Positions 17,715-26,835 of a stretch of 64,000 nt of DNA are shown one piece after another (within the stretch, counting starts at the first letter, position 1; every line of letters begins with the position of its first letter). The stretch covers positions 24,096 to 88,095 of the forward strand of contig JAFGWC010000119.1 in NCBI GenBank assembly GCA_016937695.1. Reading direction: 5' to 3'. The position numbers and the translations under genes are program-made. The notes under the pieces were generated by a model that saw only the letters and a program-made list of their open reading frames with translations, was not told the DNA's origin and ran no database searches. The DNA is from Bacteroidales bacterium (GTDB taxonomy: Bacteria; Bacteroidota; Bacteroidia; Bacteroidales; NBLH01).

Positions 17715-19112
17715 AGCATCAAACCTTATAAAAATAAATAATAAAATAGTAAACGACCACAAAGAAGAACCACCATAACTAAAAAAAGGCAAAGGAATAC
17801 CAATTACAGGTACCAAACCTATTGTCATTCCAATATTTATAACAATATGAAAAAATAAAATTGATATAACGCCATAACCATAAAATTGGCTCAATCTACT
17901 CTTCTGACGTTCAGCCATATTTATCAACCTCAATAGCAAAAACATAAATAACAAAATTATTACAGAAGTTCCTATAAAACCCCATTCTTCACCAACTGTG
18001 CAAAAAATAAAATCGGTATCTTGTTCCGGTACAAAATCAAATTTTGTTTGAGTTCCTTGTAAAAAGCCTTTGCCGGAAAAACCACCTGAACCAATAGCAA
18101 TTTTAGATTGATTAACATTATATTCAACTCCTGTAGGATCACTTTCAAGTCCTAAAAGAACATTAATTCTTGTTCTCTGATGTTTTTCTAAAACTTTATG
18201 AAATAAATAATCAACTGAGAATGTAAAAAACAACGAACCTATTAATATTGAAGCTATTAACGCAAAGTTTTTTATTTTATTAATATATACAGGATAAATT
18301 AAAACTATTATTGTTGATATTATTCCGAGAAATAAAATATAGGATTTAGGTAAATTAAAAAAATAAATATTCCCTACAATAAAAACTAAATTAACCGAAA
18401 TTAAAACCAACAGTCCTACTAAGGCAGCTTTAATGTTCCTTTCAAATATATAAAATATAAGAATCGATAAAATAGGTAAAATAATAGTTAAATAATACAC
18501 ATCTATCATTAATGCAGAAACAAACAAAACTCCTAAAATTGCAAATAAAGCTATAATCCATGACCATAAACCACCACGATATAGAACAATTATAAAACTA
18601 AAATAAACTAAAGCAGAACCAGTATCATTTTGTAAAATAATTAATGCTGAAGGTGTAAATATAATAACTGTTGCTTTTATTAAATCATTAATTCTAGTTA
18701 TTTTAAAATTATAAGCACTCATAAATCTGGCTAAAGCCAATGCAGTAGTAAGTTTTGCAAATTCAGCCGGTTGTATTCTTATACTTCCTATTTCAAACCA
18801 TGATCTTGCTCCATGTACTTTTGTTCCAAATAATAATACAGCAATTAAAATTATCAGCATAAATAAATATGCAGGATAAGCAAAAAAATCATATGCTTTT
18901 GAATCGATAATGAATATTAAAATAATCAAAACAATTGAAATCGATATCCAAATTAATTGTTTTCCATATCTTTGAGTTATATCAAATATATTTCCATGAT
19001 CTTCGTTATAAACAGCCGCATATATATTTCCCCAACCTAAAATCACAAGAATGAAATATATCGCAACTGTAGTCCAATCGATATTCGAAATTACATTTGA
19101 TGTTCTTCTCAC
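17694..19112 (-). CDS. rodA: Rod shape-determining SEDS glycosyltransferase RodA
   Basis: RodA polymerises lipid II into glycan strands in the elongation complex with PBP2. The 472-residue protein has around ten or more membrane segments and SEDS hallmarks: RIQPAEFAKL, IAIGSGGFSGKGFLQGTQTK, FVPEQDTDFIFCTVGEEWGF and IGIPLPFFSYGGSS near the C-terminus. It is longer than the roughly 370-residue enterobacterial RodA, with extra hydrophobic sequence in the middle, as in other Bacteroidota. It overlaps mrdA by 4 bases and closes the purH-mreBCD-mrdA-rodA operon. Confidence 0.95.
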   Translation of the reverse strand: MRRTSNVISNIDWTTVAIYFILVILGWGNIYAAVYNEDHGNIFDITQRYGKQLIWISISIVLIILIFIIDSKAYDFFAYPAYLFMLIILIAVLLFGTKVHGARSWFEIGSIRIQPAEFAKLTTALALARFMSAYNFKITRINDLIKATVIIFTPSALIILQNDTGSALVYFSFIIVLYRGGLWSWIIALFAILGVLFVSALMIDVYYLTIILPILSILIFYIFERNIKAALVGLLVLISVNLVFIVGNIYFFNLPKSYILFLGIISTIIVLIYPVYINKIKNFALIASILIGSLFFTFSVDYLFHKVLEKHQRTRINVLLGLESDPTGVEYNVNQSKIAIGSGGFSGKGFLQGTQTKFDFVPEQDTDFIFCTVGEEWGFIGTSVIILLFMFLLLRLINMAERQKSRLSQFYGYGVISILFFHIVINIGMTIGLVPVIGIPLPFFSYGGSSLWSFTILLFIFIRFDASRIEQL

Positions 19113-20929
19113 TTTGTTGGGTTCATTAGGTTTGTATTAATAATTCTATCTTCAAGATATTGTCTTGAAATAGAGTCATTTATATATTTTTCGATTATTA
19201 AACTAGACATAGGCGCAGCCCATGTGCTTCCAAAACCTGCATTTTCAACAAAAATTGCAATTGCTATTTTTGGATTATCTCTAGGCGCAAATGCAATAAA
19301 TATTGAATGGTCTTTTCCATGTGGATTCTCTGCAGTACCTGTTTTTCCACAAATACTTATATTATCAAGAAATGCACTTCTTGCTGTACCAGCTTTAACA
19401 ACCAATTCCATACCTTCAATAACAGGTTCAAAATAAACAGAATCAATTCCTACATATTGTTTTTGATAAAATCTGTTATCAATACTATCATTTCTATTAA
19501 TATTTTTTACAATATGTGGAATATAATAATATCCTCTGTTTGCAATTGCTGATGTAACATTTGCCATTTGTAAAGGAGTAATTCCAAGTTCACCCTGACC
19601 GATAGCCATAGAAACCAGTCTAAGAGGTTTCCATCTTCTTTCTACTTCAAAATATTTATCATAATGCTCTTTAGAATATACTAATCCACTAACTTCATTT
19701 ATTAAATCAGTGTTTAATTTTCTTCCTATTCCAAACTTTTGAAGATAATCTCGCCAACTCTTATATGCCAACCCAATTGACTCATATTTGCTATTTTTTA
19801 AAATCTTCATGAATACTTGTGAATAATATGCATTACATGAGCCTTGAATTGAATAAGTAAATGTAACAGCCGAGCCATGGTGACAATGCTGATGAAAACT
19901 TCCTACTCTATAGCCTCCATTACAAGGCAAAACAGTTTTTGCAGTAATTACTTCTTCTTGCAAACCTATTAGTGCATTTACAGGTTTAAAAGTTGATCCG
20001 GGAGGATACATTGCTCTTATTGCTCGATTAAATAAAGGTTTTTCATTGTCTAAAAGAAGTTTTCTGTAATTATCTGTTCTTTCTCTACCAACCAGCAAAT
20101 TCGGGTCGTATGTTGGGCTTGTAGCAAGGGCTAATATTTCACCAGTTGAGGGTTCAATTGCAACAATACTCCCTTTTTTGTTTTTTAATAATAATTCGCA
20201 GTAAGCTTGCAATTTAGAGTCTATTGAAGTAACAATATTTGAACCTACTACAGCTAATGTATCAAATTTGCCATCTTTATAGCTCCCTTTTAATCTGTTA
20301 TGAACGTCAACCAGAAATATATTTATTCCTTTTCGTCCTCTTAAATTATTTTCGTATGATTTTTCTATTCCGCTAATTCCAATATAATCTCCTGATTTAT
20401 AATAAGCATTTTTTTTAATCATTTTATCATCTACTTCTCCAACATATCCTAAAAGACTAGCTGCTATTGGTTTAGTATAAGATCTTATGGTTCTTGTTTG
20501 CGTGTAAAAGCCTCTAAATTTGTAAAGTTTTTCAGCGAGTAAGCCATATTTGTCAAAAGGTAAAAGTTGAATTATGATTGTTTGTTTAAATCTTGAATAA
20601 CTTTTGGCTTCTTCTAATTTTTTATTAAGCTCGTCTTTTGAAATATTTACAATATTACAAAATTCTGTTGTGTCAAAAACTTCTAATTCGTTAGGAACAA
20701 CAATAACATCATAAACAGGTTGATTATAAACTAATAAATCGCCATTCCTATCAAAAATCAAACCACGTGAAGGATATTGAATAATATGTCTAAACACATT
20801 ATTATCGGCAGATCTTTTATAAGTATTTTCCATTATCTGAAGAGAAGCTAATTTAGCTATATAGATAAGCAAAATCAATATTATAAATCCGGCAATAAAA
20901 TATTGTCTATTTGAATTTGTTGTTTCCAA
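19109..20929 (-). CDS. mrdA: Penicillin-binding protein 2, elongation transpeptidase
   Basis: PBP2 crosslinks peptidoglycan during lateral wall growth, as partner of RodA. The 606-residue protein has one N-terminal membrane segment (10-30), a PBP dimerisation domain with IIQYPSRGLIFDRNG, and a transpeptidase domain. The catalytic Ser312 and Lys315 lie in PPGSTFKP, the SxN motif is Ser364-Cys-Asn366, and the KTG motif is in CGKTGTAENPHGKDHS. All active-site elements are intact. It lies 12 bases after mreD and overlaps rodA by 4 bases. Confidence 0.96.
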   Translation of the reverse strand: METTNSNRQYFIAGFIILILLIYIAKLASLQIMENTYKRSADNNVFRHIIQYPSRGLIFDRNGDLLVYNQPVYDVIVVPNELEVFDTTEFCNIVNISKDELNKKLEEAKSYSRFKQTIIIQLLPFDKYGLLAEKLYKFRGFYTQTRTIRSYTKPIAASLLGYVGEVDDKMIKKNAYYKSGDYIGISGIEKSYENNLRGRKGINIFLVDVHNRLKGSYKDGKFDTLAVVGSNIVTSIDSKLQAYCELLLKNKKGSIVAIEPSTGEILALATSPTYDPNLLVGRERTDNYRKLLLDNEKPLFNRAIRAMYPPGSTFKPVNALIGLQEEVITAKTVLPCNGGYRVGSFHQHCHHGSAVTFTYSIQGSCNAYYSQVFMKILKNSKYESIGLAYKSWRDYLQKFGIGRKLNTDLINEVSGLVYSKEHYDKYFEVERRWKPLRLVSMAIGQGELGITPLQMANVTSAIANRGYYYIPHIVKNINRNDSIDNRFYQKQYVGIDSVYFEPVIEGMELVVKAGTARSAFLDNISICGKTGTAENPHGKDHSIFIAFAPRDNPKIAIAIFVENAGFGSTWAAPMSSLIIEKYINDSISRQYLEDRIINTNLMNPTK

Positions 20930-20941
20930 AATTGAAACTAA

Positions 20942-21454
20942 TTACTTTCTGTAAACTATATATTGACTTAAAACAATTATTGATAAAGTAATGAATGAAC
21001 CAATTATTACTTTTATTAATGTTAATCCTAAATTATCAAATCCAAAAGCATCTAAAAAATAATAGGCAATTTGATGAAATAAGATAAGAATTGCCGCATA
21101 TTTTATAAACCAAACTAATCCTTGATAATAAATTCGGGGAAAAGTTGATACTTCATATCCATCTCTTGGAGATAAAGAATTTAGTATCCAAGGCCTTATA
21201 AATGCTATTAACACTGAAGCTGATGAATTTAACCCTAATGTATCTGAAAATATATCTATAAGTAAGCCAAGAAAAAAAGCAGTTATTAATAACAACCAAT
21301 TAGGAGTTTCAAAAGGTGAAAGAATAATATAAAGTATATAAACAAATGGAATTATTCCAAAACTTGTTACATTGATATTATTAAAAATAAAGATTTGTAA
21401 AAAAATCAAAATAAAAAATCTAATGATATTTCGATAAATAATATTAATACTCAT
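20942..21454 (-). CDS. mreD: Rod shape-determining membrane protein MreD
   Basis: This 170-residue integral membrane protein has about five to six hydrophobic segments and no charged domains. Sequence conservation in MreD is low, so the call rests on size, topology and its place between mreC and mrdA. The ILSPFETPNWLLLITAFFLG region and LLIDIFSDTLG match the family pattern. It overlaps the end of mreC by 11 bases. Confidence 0.85.
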   Translation of the reverse strand: MSINIIYRNIIRFFILIFLQIFIFNNINVTSFGIIPFVYILYIILSPFETPNWLLLITAFFLGLLIDIFSDTLGLNSSASVLIAFIRPWILNSLSPRDGYEVSTFPRIYYQGLVWFIKYAAILILFHQIAYYFLDAFGFDNLGLTLIKVIIGSFITLSIIVLSQYIVYRK

Positions 21455-22268
21455 CTTCTGCTAAATTTTCGAGATTAATTTGCTCTTTTCGTTGTAAATT
21501 TTTAATTACATACACATTTCTTATGCTTTTAAAATCGGTTGATAATTTAACTTTTAAGTCATAAAAATTATTGCTTTCACTCGTTTCAACTTTATAAATT
21601 ACTCCAAGATTAATTCCTTCAGGAAAAATTGCTGAAAATCCACTTGAAACAACTGTGTCGCCAATATTTATATTAGTATGATTGGGTATTTCGGTAAACT
21701 CAGCAAATCTATAATCATCAGCATTCCATTTTAAAGTTCCAAAATAGTTGTTTTTTTTAATTTTTGCACTTAGAGCTAGTCTTTCATTTAAAAGAGATAC
21801 AACAAGAGCGTATCTATTTGAAACGGCAGCTACAACACCAACAATTCCTTCATTTCCAATTATGCCACAATCTTTATCAACACCATCTAGCTTGCCTTTG
21901 TCAATTGTCATGTAGTTTTTCCCTTTGTATACCGTGTTATTTATAACTTTTGCAGCAATATATGGATATTGAAGAGAATCTGATTTTTGAAAAGATTTAT
22001 TGTCCTTATTTTTTTCTATTATCTGAATATCATTTTTTAATTTTAAATTTTCAGCTCTTAAATCTTCATTTTCTTTAGCTAAAATAAAATATGATCTCCA
22101 ATTATTAATTTTATTATAAAAATAACCCGAAACTACATTAGCAGAACTATAAACAACATTTTTTTTGTTAATATCTTCAGAAATAAAAAGGCTCAAAGAT
22201 ATTGTTTCAAGAATAATGAAAATTAATAGAAAGTGAAAACGTACAATTACTTTCAGTAGTGTATTCAT
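21444..22268 (-). CDS. mreC: Rod shape-determining protein MreC
   Basis: MreC is a periplasmic scaffold of the elongasome that activates PBP2-RodA. The 274-residue protein has an N-terminal membrane anchor (about 8-28), a helical stretch (LRAENLKLKNDIQ) that dimerises, and a beta-rich core with YMTIDKGKLDGVDKDCGIIG and GTLKWNADDYRFAEFTEIP. GDTVVSSGFSAIFPEGINLG is typical of the family. It lies 18 bases after mreB and overlaps mreD. Confidence 0.93.
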   Translation of the reverse strand: MNTLLKVIVRFHFLLIFIILETISLSLFISEDINKKNVVYSSANVVSGYFYNKINNWRSYFILAKENEDLRAENLKLKNDIQIIEKNKDNKSFQKSDSLQYPYIAAKVINNTVYKGKNYMTIDKGKLDGVDKDCGIIGNEGIVGVVAAVSNRYALVVSLLNERLALSAKIKKNNYFGTLKWNADDYRFAEFTEIPNHTNINIGDTVVSSGFSAIFPEGINLGVIYKVETSESNNFYDLKVKLSTDFKSIRNVYVIKNLQRKEQINLENLAEDEY

Positions 22269-22285
22269 CTATAAATAACAAAAAA

Positions 22286-23308
22286 TTATCTCATTAAGAA
22301 ATGGAATTTATCAACATTTTTAAGAGCAATTCCAGTACCTCTGGCTACTGCATGAAGAGGATCTTCTGCTATATGAACAGGAATATTAGTCTTTTCATTT
22401 AATCGTTTATCTAGTCCTCTAAGTAAAGCTCCTCCGCCAGCAAGATAGATGCCTTTATTAAAGATATCGGCATAAAGTTCAGGTGGTGTTTCTTCAAGTA
22501 CACTTATAATAGCTGTTTCAATTTTAGCTAATGATTTATCTAAACAATGTGCTATTTCTTGATATGAAACAGGTATTTCTACTGGTAAAGCAGTCATTTG
22601 ATGTGGACCTCTAACCATAAAATCAGGTGGTGGATTTTCAATGTCAGGAATTGCTGCACCTGCATTTATTTTAATAGCTTCTGCTGTTCTTTCTCCAATT
22701 TTTAAATTGTGTTGATGACGCATATATTCTTGTATTTCAAGAGTAAAATCATCACCTGCAGTTCTTATAGATTTATTAGCAACTATACCACCTAAAGATA
22801 TTACCGCAATCTCTGTTGTACCTCCCCCAATATCAATAACCATACTGCCTTCTGGTGCTTGAACATCCAAACCTATTCCTAAAGCCGCAGCCATAGGTTC
22901 GTGGATTAAGAAAACTTCTCTTGCACCTGCATGTTCAGCAGAGTCTCTTACCGCTCTAATTTCAACCTCAGTACTTCCTGATGGTATACAAATTACCATT
23001 TTTAAATTTGCTGCAAAAACACTTTTTTTCGAGCTTGCCATTTTTATTAAACCTCTAATCATCATCTCAGCAGCATTAAAATCAGCTATAACCCCATCTC
23101 TAAGAGGACGAATAGTTCTAATGTTTTCATGTGTTTTCCCATGCATTTGTCTTGCCTGGGAACCAATAGCAATCATTTTACCTGTATTTGTATCAATGGC
23201 AACAATGGACGGCTCGTCAACAACTATTTTATCGTTTTGAATAATAATTGTATTTGCAGTTCCTAAATCAATAGCAATTTCTTGCGATAAAAAAGAAAAT
23301 AAACCCAT
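22286..23308 (-). CDS. mreB: Cell shape-determining actin homologue MreB
   Basis: MreB forms membrane filaments that guide lateral wall synthesis. The 340-residue protein shows the phosphate-1 motif IDLGTANTII at about 13-22, the phosphate-2 motif VIDIGGGTTEIAVIS, and the adenosine motif GIYLAGGGALLRGLD. Length is normal. The gene starts the mreBCD-mrdA-rodA series and follows purH by 30 bases, so it probably shares the purH promoter. Presence of the whole set implies a rod-shaped or elongating cell. Confidence 0.97.
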   Translation of the reverse strand: MGLFSFLSQEIAIDLGTANTIIIQNDKIVVDEPSIVAIDTNTGKMIAIGSQARQMHGKTHENIRTIRPLRDGVIADFNAAEMMIRGLIKMASSKKSVFAANLKMVICIPSGSTEVEIRAVRDSAEHAGAREVFLIHEPMAAALGIGLDVQAPEGSMVIDIGGGTTEIAVISLGGIVANKSIRTAGDDFTLEIQEYMRHQHNLKIGERTAEAIKINAGAAIPDIENPPPDFMVRGPHQMTALPVEIPVSYQEIAHCLDKSLAKIETAIISVLEETPPELYADIFNKGIYLAGGGALLRGLDKRLNEKTNIPVHIAEDPLHAVARGTGIALKNVDKFHFLMR

Positions 23309-23338
23309 ATTTTATAATATCTTTTCTTGTTTGTATAA

Positions 23339-24868
23339 TTAATGTTTAAAATGTCTGATTCCTGTAAATGCCATAGACATATTGTTTTTATTACAATAAT
23401 CTATAGAATCTTGATCTTTGATTGAACCTCCTGGCTGAATTACAGCATTAATACCTTCATTATTAGCAATTTCAACCGAATCGGCAAAAGGGAAAAAAGC
23501 ATCAGATGCCATAACTGCGCCCTTTAAATCAAAACCAAATTGTTTTGCTTTTTCAATTGCTTGTTTTAAGGCATCAATTCTTGATGTTTGACCAACTCCA
23601 CTGGCAATTAGCTGTTTGTTCTTTGCTAAAACAATTGTATTTGACTTTGAATGCTTAACCAAAATATTTGCAAAAGCTAAATCATTATATTGCTCTTTTT
23701 TTGGGCTGTTAACCGTAACAAGTTTCATATCTTCTTTAATTTCAGTTTTTAAGTCCTTATCTTGAACTAAAACGCCATTTAATAAAGATCTAAATTGTTT
23801 TTTTGGAAGCTCAATATTATTTTTTTTAAGTATAATCCTATTCTTTTTCGATTTTAAAATAATTAAAGCTTCATTTGAATAACTTGGAGCAATAATTACT
23901 TCAAAAAACAGTTTGTTAATTTCATCTGCTGTTTCTATATCTATCTCTCTATTTGAAGCTAAAACACCTCCAAATGCTGATATTGGATCTCCTGCAAGTG
24001 CATCATTCCATGCTTGTTTCAAATTATCTCTTGAAGCCAAACCACATGCATTATTATGTTTTAAGATTGCAAATGTTGTTTCTGTAAATTCAGAGATTAA
24101 ATTAGCAGCAGCTTCGATATCAAGTAAATTATTATATGAAATTTCTTTTCCATGAATTTGTTCAAATAATTTATCGAATTCGCCGTAAAAAAATCCACTT
24201 TGATGTGGATTCTCGCCATACCTTAATTTTCTTTTTTGCGAGATATCTGTTTTAAAGCTTGATGGTTCATTTCCTGAAAAATAATTAAAAATAGCAGTAT
24301 CGTATGAAGATGAAATATCAAATGCCTGTTTTGCAAAAGTTTTCCTTGTTTCAATATCAGTAATCCCTTTGTTTTCTTTTAAAATTTTCAATAAATTTTT
24401 GTACTGATTTTTTGAAGATACGACTAAAACATCATTAAAATTTTTTGCTGCAGCACGAATTAAAGAAATACCGCCAATGTCAATTTTTTCAATAATTTCT
24501 TGCTCAGAAGCGCCTGAATTTACAGTATCAACAAAAGGATACAAATCAACAATAACCAAATCTAATTCAGGGATTTCATATTCATTTAAACTTTTCTTAT
24601 CGTTTTCGTTTTCTCTTCTTGCTAAAATACCTCCAAATACTTTAGGATGAAGAGTTTTAACTCGTCCACCTAAAATTGAGGGATAAGATGTTAAGCTCTC
24701 AACAGACTGAACATCAACATTTAAGCTTTCAATAAAAGATTTTGTTCCTCCGGTAGAAAAAATATTAACATCTAAATTTTTTAGTTCCAGAACCATTTCA
24801 TCTAAACCATCTTTATGGAAAACGGAAATTAAAGCAGATTTTATTTTTTTCAAATCACTCATTTTCAA
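23339..24868 (-). CDS. purH: Bifunctional AICAR transformylase/IMP cyclohydrolase PurH
   Basis: PurH carries out the last two steps of de novo IMP synthesis. The 509-residue protein has an N-terminal MGS-like cyclohydrolase domain (KSALISVFHKDGLDEMV, STGGTKSFIESL, GRVKTLHPKVFGGILARR) and a C-terminal transformylase domain beginning with KRKLRYGENPHQSGFF near residue 212. The LKHNNACGLAS motif replaces the commoner KHxNPCG, a small change that keeps the Lys-His pair. The start MKMSDLKKIK may instead be the second Met. It heads the operon with the cell-shape genes. Confidence 0.95.
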   Translation of the reverse strand: MKMSDLKKIKSALISVFHKDGLDEMVLELKNLDVNIFSTGGTKSFIESLNVDVQSVESLTSYPSILGGRVKTLHPKVFGGILARRENENDKKSLNEYEIPELDLVIVDLYPFVDTVNSGASEQEIIEKIDIGGISLIRAAAKNFNDVLVVSSKNQYKNLLKILKENKGITDIETRKTFAKQAFDISSSYDTAIFNYFSGNEPSSFKTDISQKRKLRYGENPHQSGFFYGEFDKLFEQIHGKEISYNNLLDIEAAANLISEFTETTFAILKHNNACGLASRDNLKQAWNDALAGDPISAFGGVLASNREIDIETADEINKLFFEVIIAPSYSNEALIILKSKKNRIILKKNNIELPKKQFRSLLNGVLVQDKDLKTEIKEDMKLVTVNSPKKEQYNDLAFANILVKHSKSNTIVLAKNKQLIASGVGQTSRIDALKQAIEKAKQFGFDLKGAVMASDAFFPFADSVEIANNEGINAVIQPGGSIKDQDSIDYCNKNNMSMAFTGIRHFKH

Positions 24869-25408
24869 GCTTTTTAAATAATCAACAAAATTAATAATTT
24901 CAAATCATTTATCAACTTTAATTTACAAAAAATCAAATAAATTTACACACATACTTATCAACAAGGTTCTTAACATATTAAAAATAATTTTGTAAATGTA
25001 AATTATCTAAAATATAAATATAATTGACAAAATAATGAACAAGTTAATTTAAATTTTTAAATGTAATATTTTAATAATGGAAAGCTTACTTTATTTTGTT
25101 TTTGATATAGAATATTTTGTGTAAAATATAAAAAATCCGATTTTTAAGAATGCTGGTTTAATTGTATTGTTTTATAATGGTGCAATTATATAAAATATAA
25201 CAATATAGCTATTTGAAGTTTTTTTTATGCAAAAAGTCTCAGTTAATTTATTTTTTTCTTATATCGAACTCAGATTAATAATCATCAATAATTCTATAAA
25301 TTATTATTGAAAAAAATAATAATTTCATATTTGCATTAACATATCTCATATAATTTGCTTTTTAATTGTATTTAGTATCTTTGTTAAAATTATAAAAAAT
25401 AAATCCTG
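24869..25408. other. 540-bp intergenic region between purH and the permease gene
   Basis: This divergent spacer is extremely AT-rich. It holds the plus-strand promoter at 25354-25383 and presumably an unrecognised purH promoter. An 8-bp inverted repeat TCAATAAT/ATTATTGA lies at 25285-25310, which could be chance in such sequence. No ORF with family resemblance, RNA gene or mobile-element remnant is visible. Its length is unusual for this gene-dense window. Confidence 0.6.
25354..25383 (+). promoter_or_regulatory. Promoter of the FtsX/MacB-type permease gene
   Basis: The -7 element TATCTTTG is at 25376-25383 and a -33 TTTG at 25354-25357, 18 bases apart, which matches the Bacteroidota sigma-ABfr-type layout. 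The ATG follows 25 bases later at 25409. Confidence 0.7.
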
Positions 25409-26653
25409 ATGATAATCTTATATCTTTTAAAGGAGAGTTTTCTTTTTGCACTCAACTCGTTGGTTACAAATAAATTAAGGACTTTACTTTCTTTGCTTGG
25501 AATAACAATTGGTATTTTTGCAATTATCACAGTATTTACAGTGATTGATTCACTTGAAAACAGCATAAGGACTAGCATTTCAAAACTTGGCGACAATGTA
25601 ATTTATGTTCAAAAATGGCCATGGGCTATGGGCGGTGATTATCCTTGGTGGAAATATTTAAACCGGCCTGTTCCAAAACTTGAAGAGGCTGGTAAAATAA
25701 TGAAAAAATCGCAGTTGGCAAAAGATGCTGCTTTCATGATTTTTGCTGAAAAAAACATTCAATTTGAGGATAATTATGCAGATAACATAAATATTGTTGG
25801 AGCTTCTCATGAGTATGAAAATATAAGATCTTTTGAATTGACAGAAGGCAGATATTTTTCACTTTTTGAATCTAATAATGGAAAAAACTTTGCTCTTATA
25901 GGGAGTGAAATTGCGAAAGATTTATTCCCAAATATAAATCCAATAGGAAAAACGATAAAAATGTCAGGGAAAAAGCTCAAAGTTATTGGAGTTTTTAAAA
26001 AAGAAGGAAGCGATTTGTTTGGAATGAATATGGACAATCAAATACTTATCCCAATTAATTATGCAAAAAGTATTTTTGATTTGAGAAACGAAAGGCTAGG
26101 TCCATTAATAATGATAAAGGCAAATGAAGGTGTGAGTTCAAATGAACTAATTGATGAATTGACAGGAATAATGCGCTCAATAAGACGCTTGAAACCCACT
26201 GAAGATGATAACTTTGCGTTAAACCAATCGAGTCTTATTTCTCAAGGATTTGATTCACTTTTTAAAATTATTGATATTACAGGAATAATTATTGGTGGTT
26301 TTTCAATTTTGGTTGGTGGTTTTGGTATTGCAAATATTATGTTTGTTTCTGTTAAAGAACAAACTAAATTAATTGGCATACAAAAAGCATTAGGTGCAAA
26401 AAATTATTTTATTTTACTTCAATTTCTTTACGAATCTATTATTTTGTCGCTTATTGGAGGTGTTTTGGGTTTATTAATTATATTTATTGGCACACAAATA
26501 ATTTCTAGTGTATTTGAAATGGATTTCTCTCTAAGTTTATGGAATGTTTCACTTGGCTTAATAATCTCTATATCGATAGGAATTATTTCAGGAATAATTC
26601 CTGCATATAAAGCTGCAAAATTAAACCCTGTTGAAGCAATTGCGTCAACTTAG
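25409..26653 (+). CDS. MacB/FtsX-family ABC transporter permease
   Basis: This 414-residue inner-membrane protein has one N-terminal membrane segment (about 20-45, LRTLLSLLGITIGIFAII), a periplasmic MacB-like core domain to about 280, and three C-terminal segments of the FtsX type. The motifs NIMFVSVKEQTKLIGIQKALGA and GIIPAYKAAKLNPVEAIAST are diagnostic. Such permeases work with a separate LolD/MacB ATPase in export of lipoproteins, peptides or drugs by mechanotransmission. No ATPase gene adjoins it here, so the partner lies elsewhere. It is monocistronic with a good promoter. Confidence 0.9.
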   Translation: MIILYLLKESFLFALNSLVTNKLRTLLSLLGITIGIFAIITVFTVIDSLENSIRTSISKLGDNVIYVQKWPWAMGGDYPWWKYLNRPVPKLEEAGKIMKKSQLAKDAAFMIFAEKNIQFEDNYADNINIVGASHEYENIRSFELTEGRYFSLFESNNGKNFALIGSEIAKDLFPNINPIGKTIKMSGKKLKVIGVFKKEGSDLFGMNMDNQILIPINYAKSIFDLRNERLGPLIMIKANEGVSSNELIDELTGIMRSIRRLKPTEDDNFALNQSSLISQGFDSLFKIIDITGIIIGGFSILVGGFGIANIMFVSVKEQTKLIGIQKALGAKNYFILLQFLYESIILSLIGGVLGLLIIFIGTQIISSVFEMDFSLSLWNVSLGLIISISIGIISGIIPAYKAAKLNPVEAIAST

Positions 26654-26835
26654 TTTAGCCCACATTATTCATAAAAATGTGGAGTTGAAAGTCAAAATTT
26701 TATGTTGATTTTTTGTTCTAATTTTATAGCCCATATCTGAGCTGTTGAAATACATCTAAATATCACATAATTTTATGAATTTTAAACATTTAACTTTATA
26801 ACTCCCTAATTACGTGAATAATTCGGCTTAAGTTT

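Noticed and set aside
24940..24970. TTATCAACA, one mismatch from a DnaA box, in the purH upstream region
   Set aside because: A single weak box with no cluster, no dnaA nearby and AT-rich context gives no support for an origin.
26654..26690. Hairpin CCACATT/AATGTGG (26660-26682) after the permease gene
   Set aside because: The stem is only 7 bp and is not followed by a T-run, so it is not a convincing terminator.
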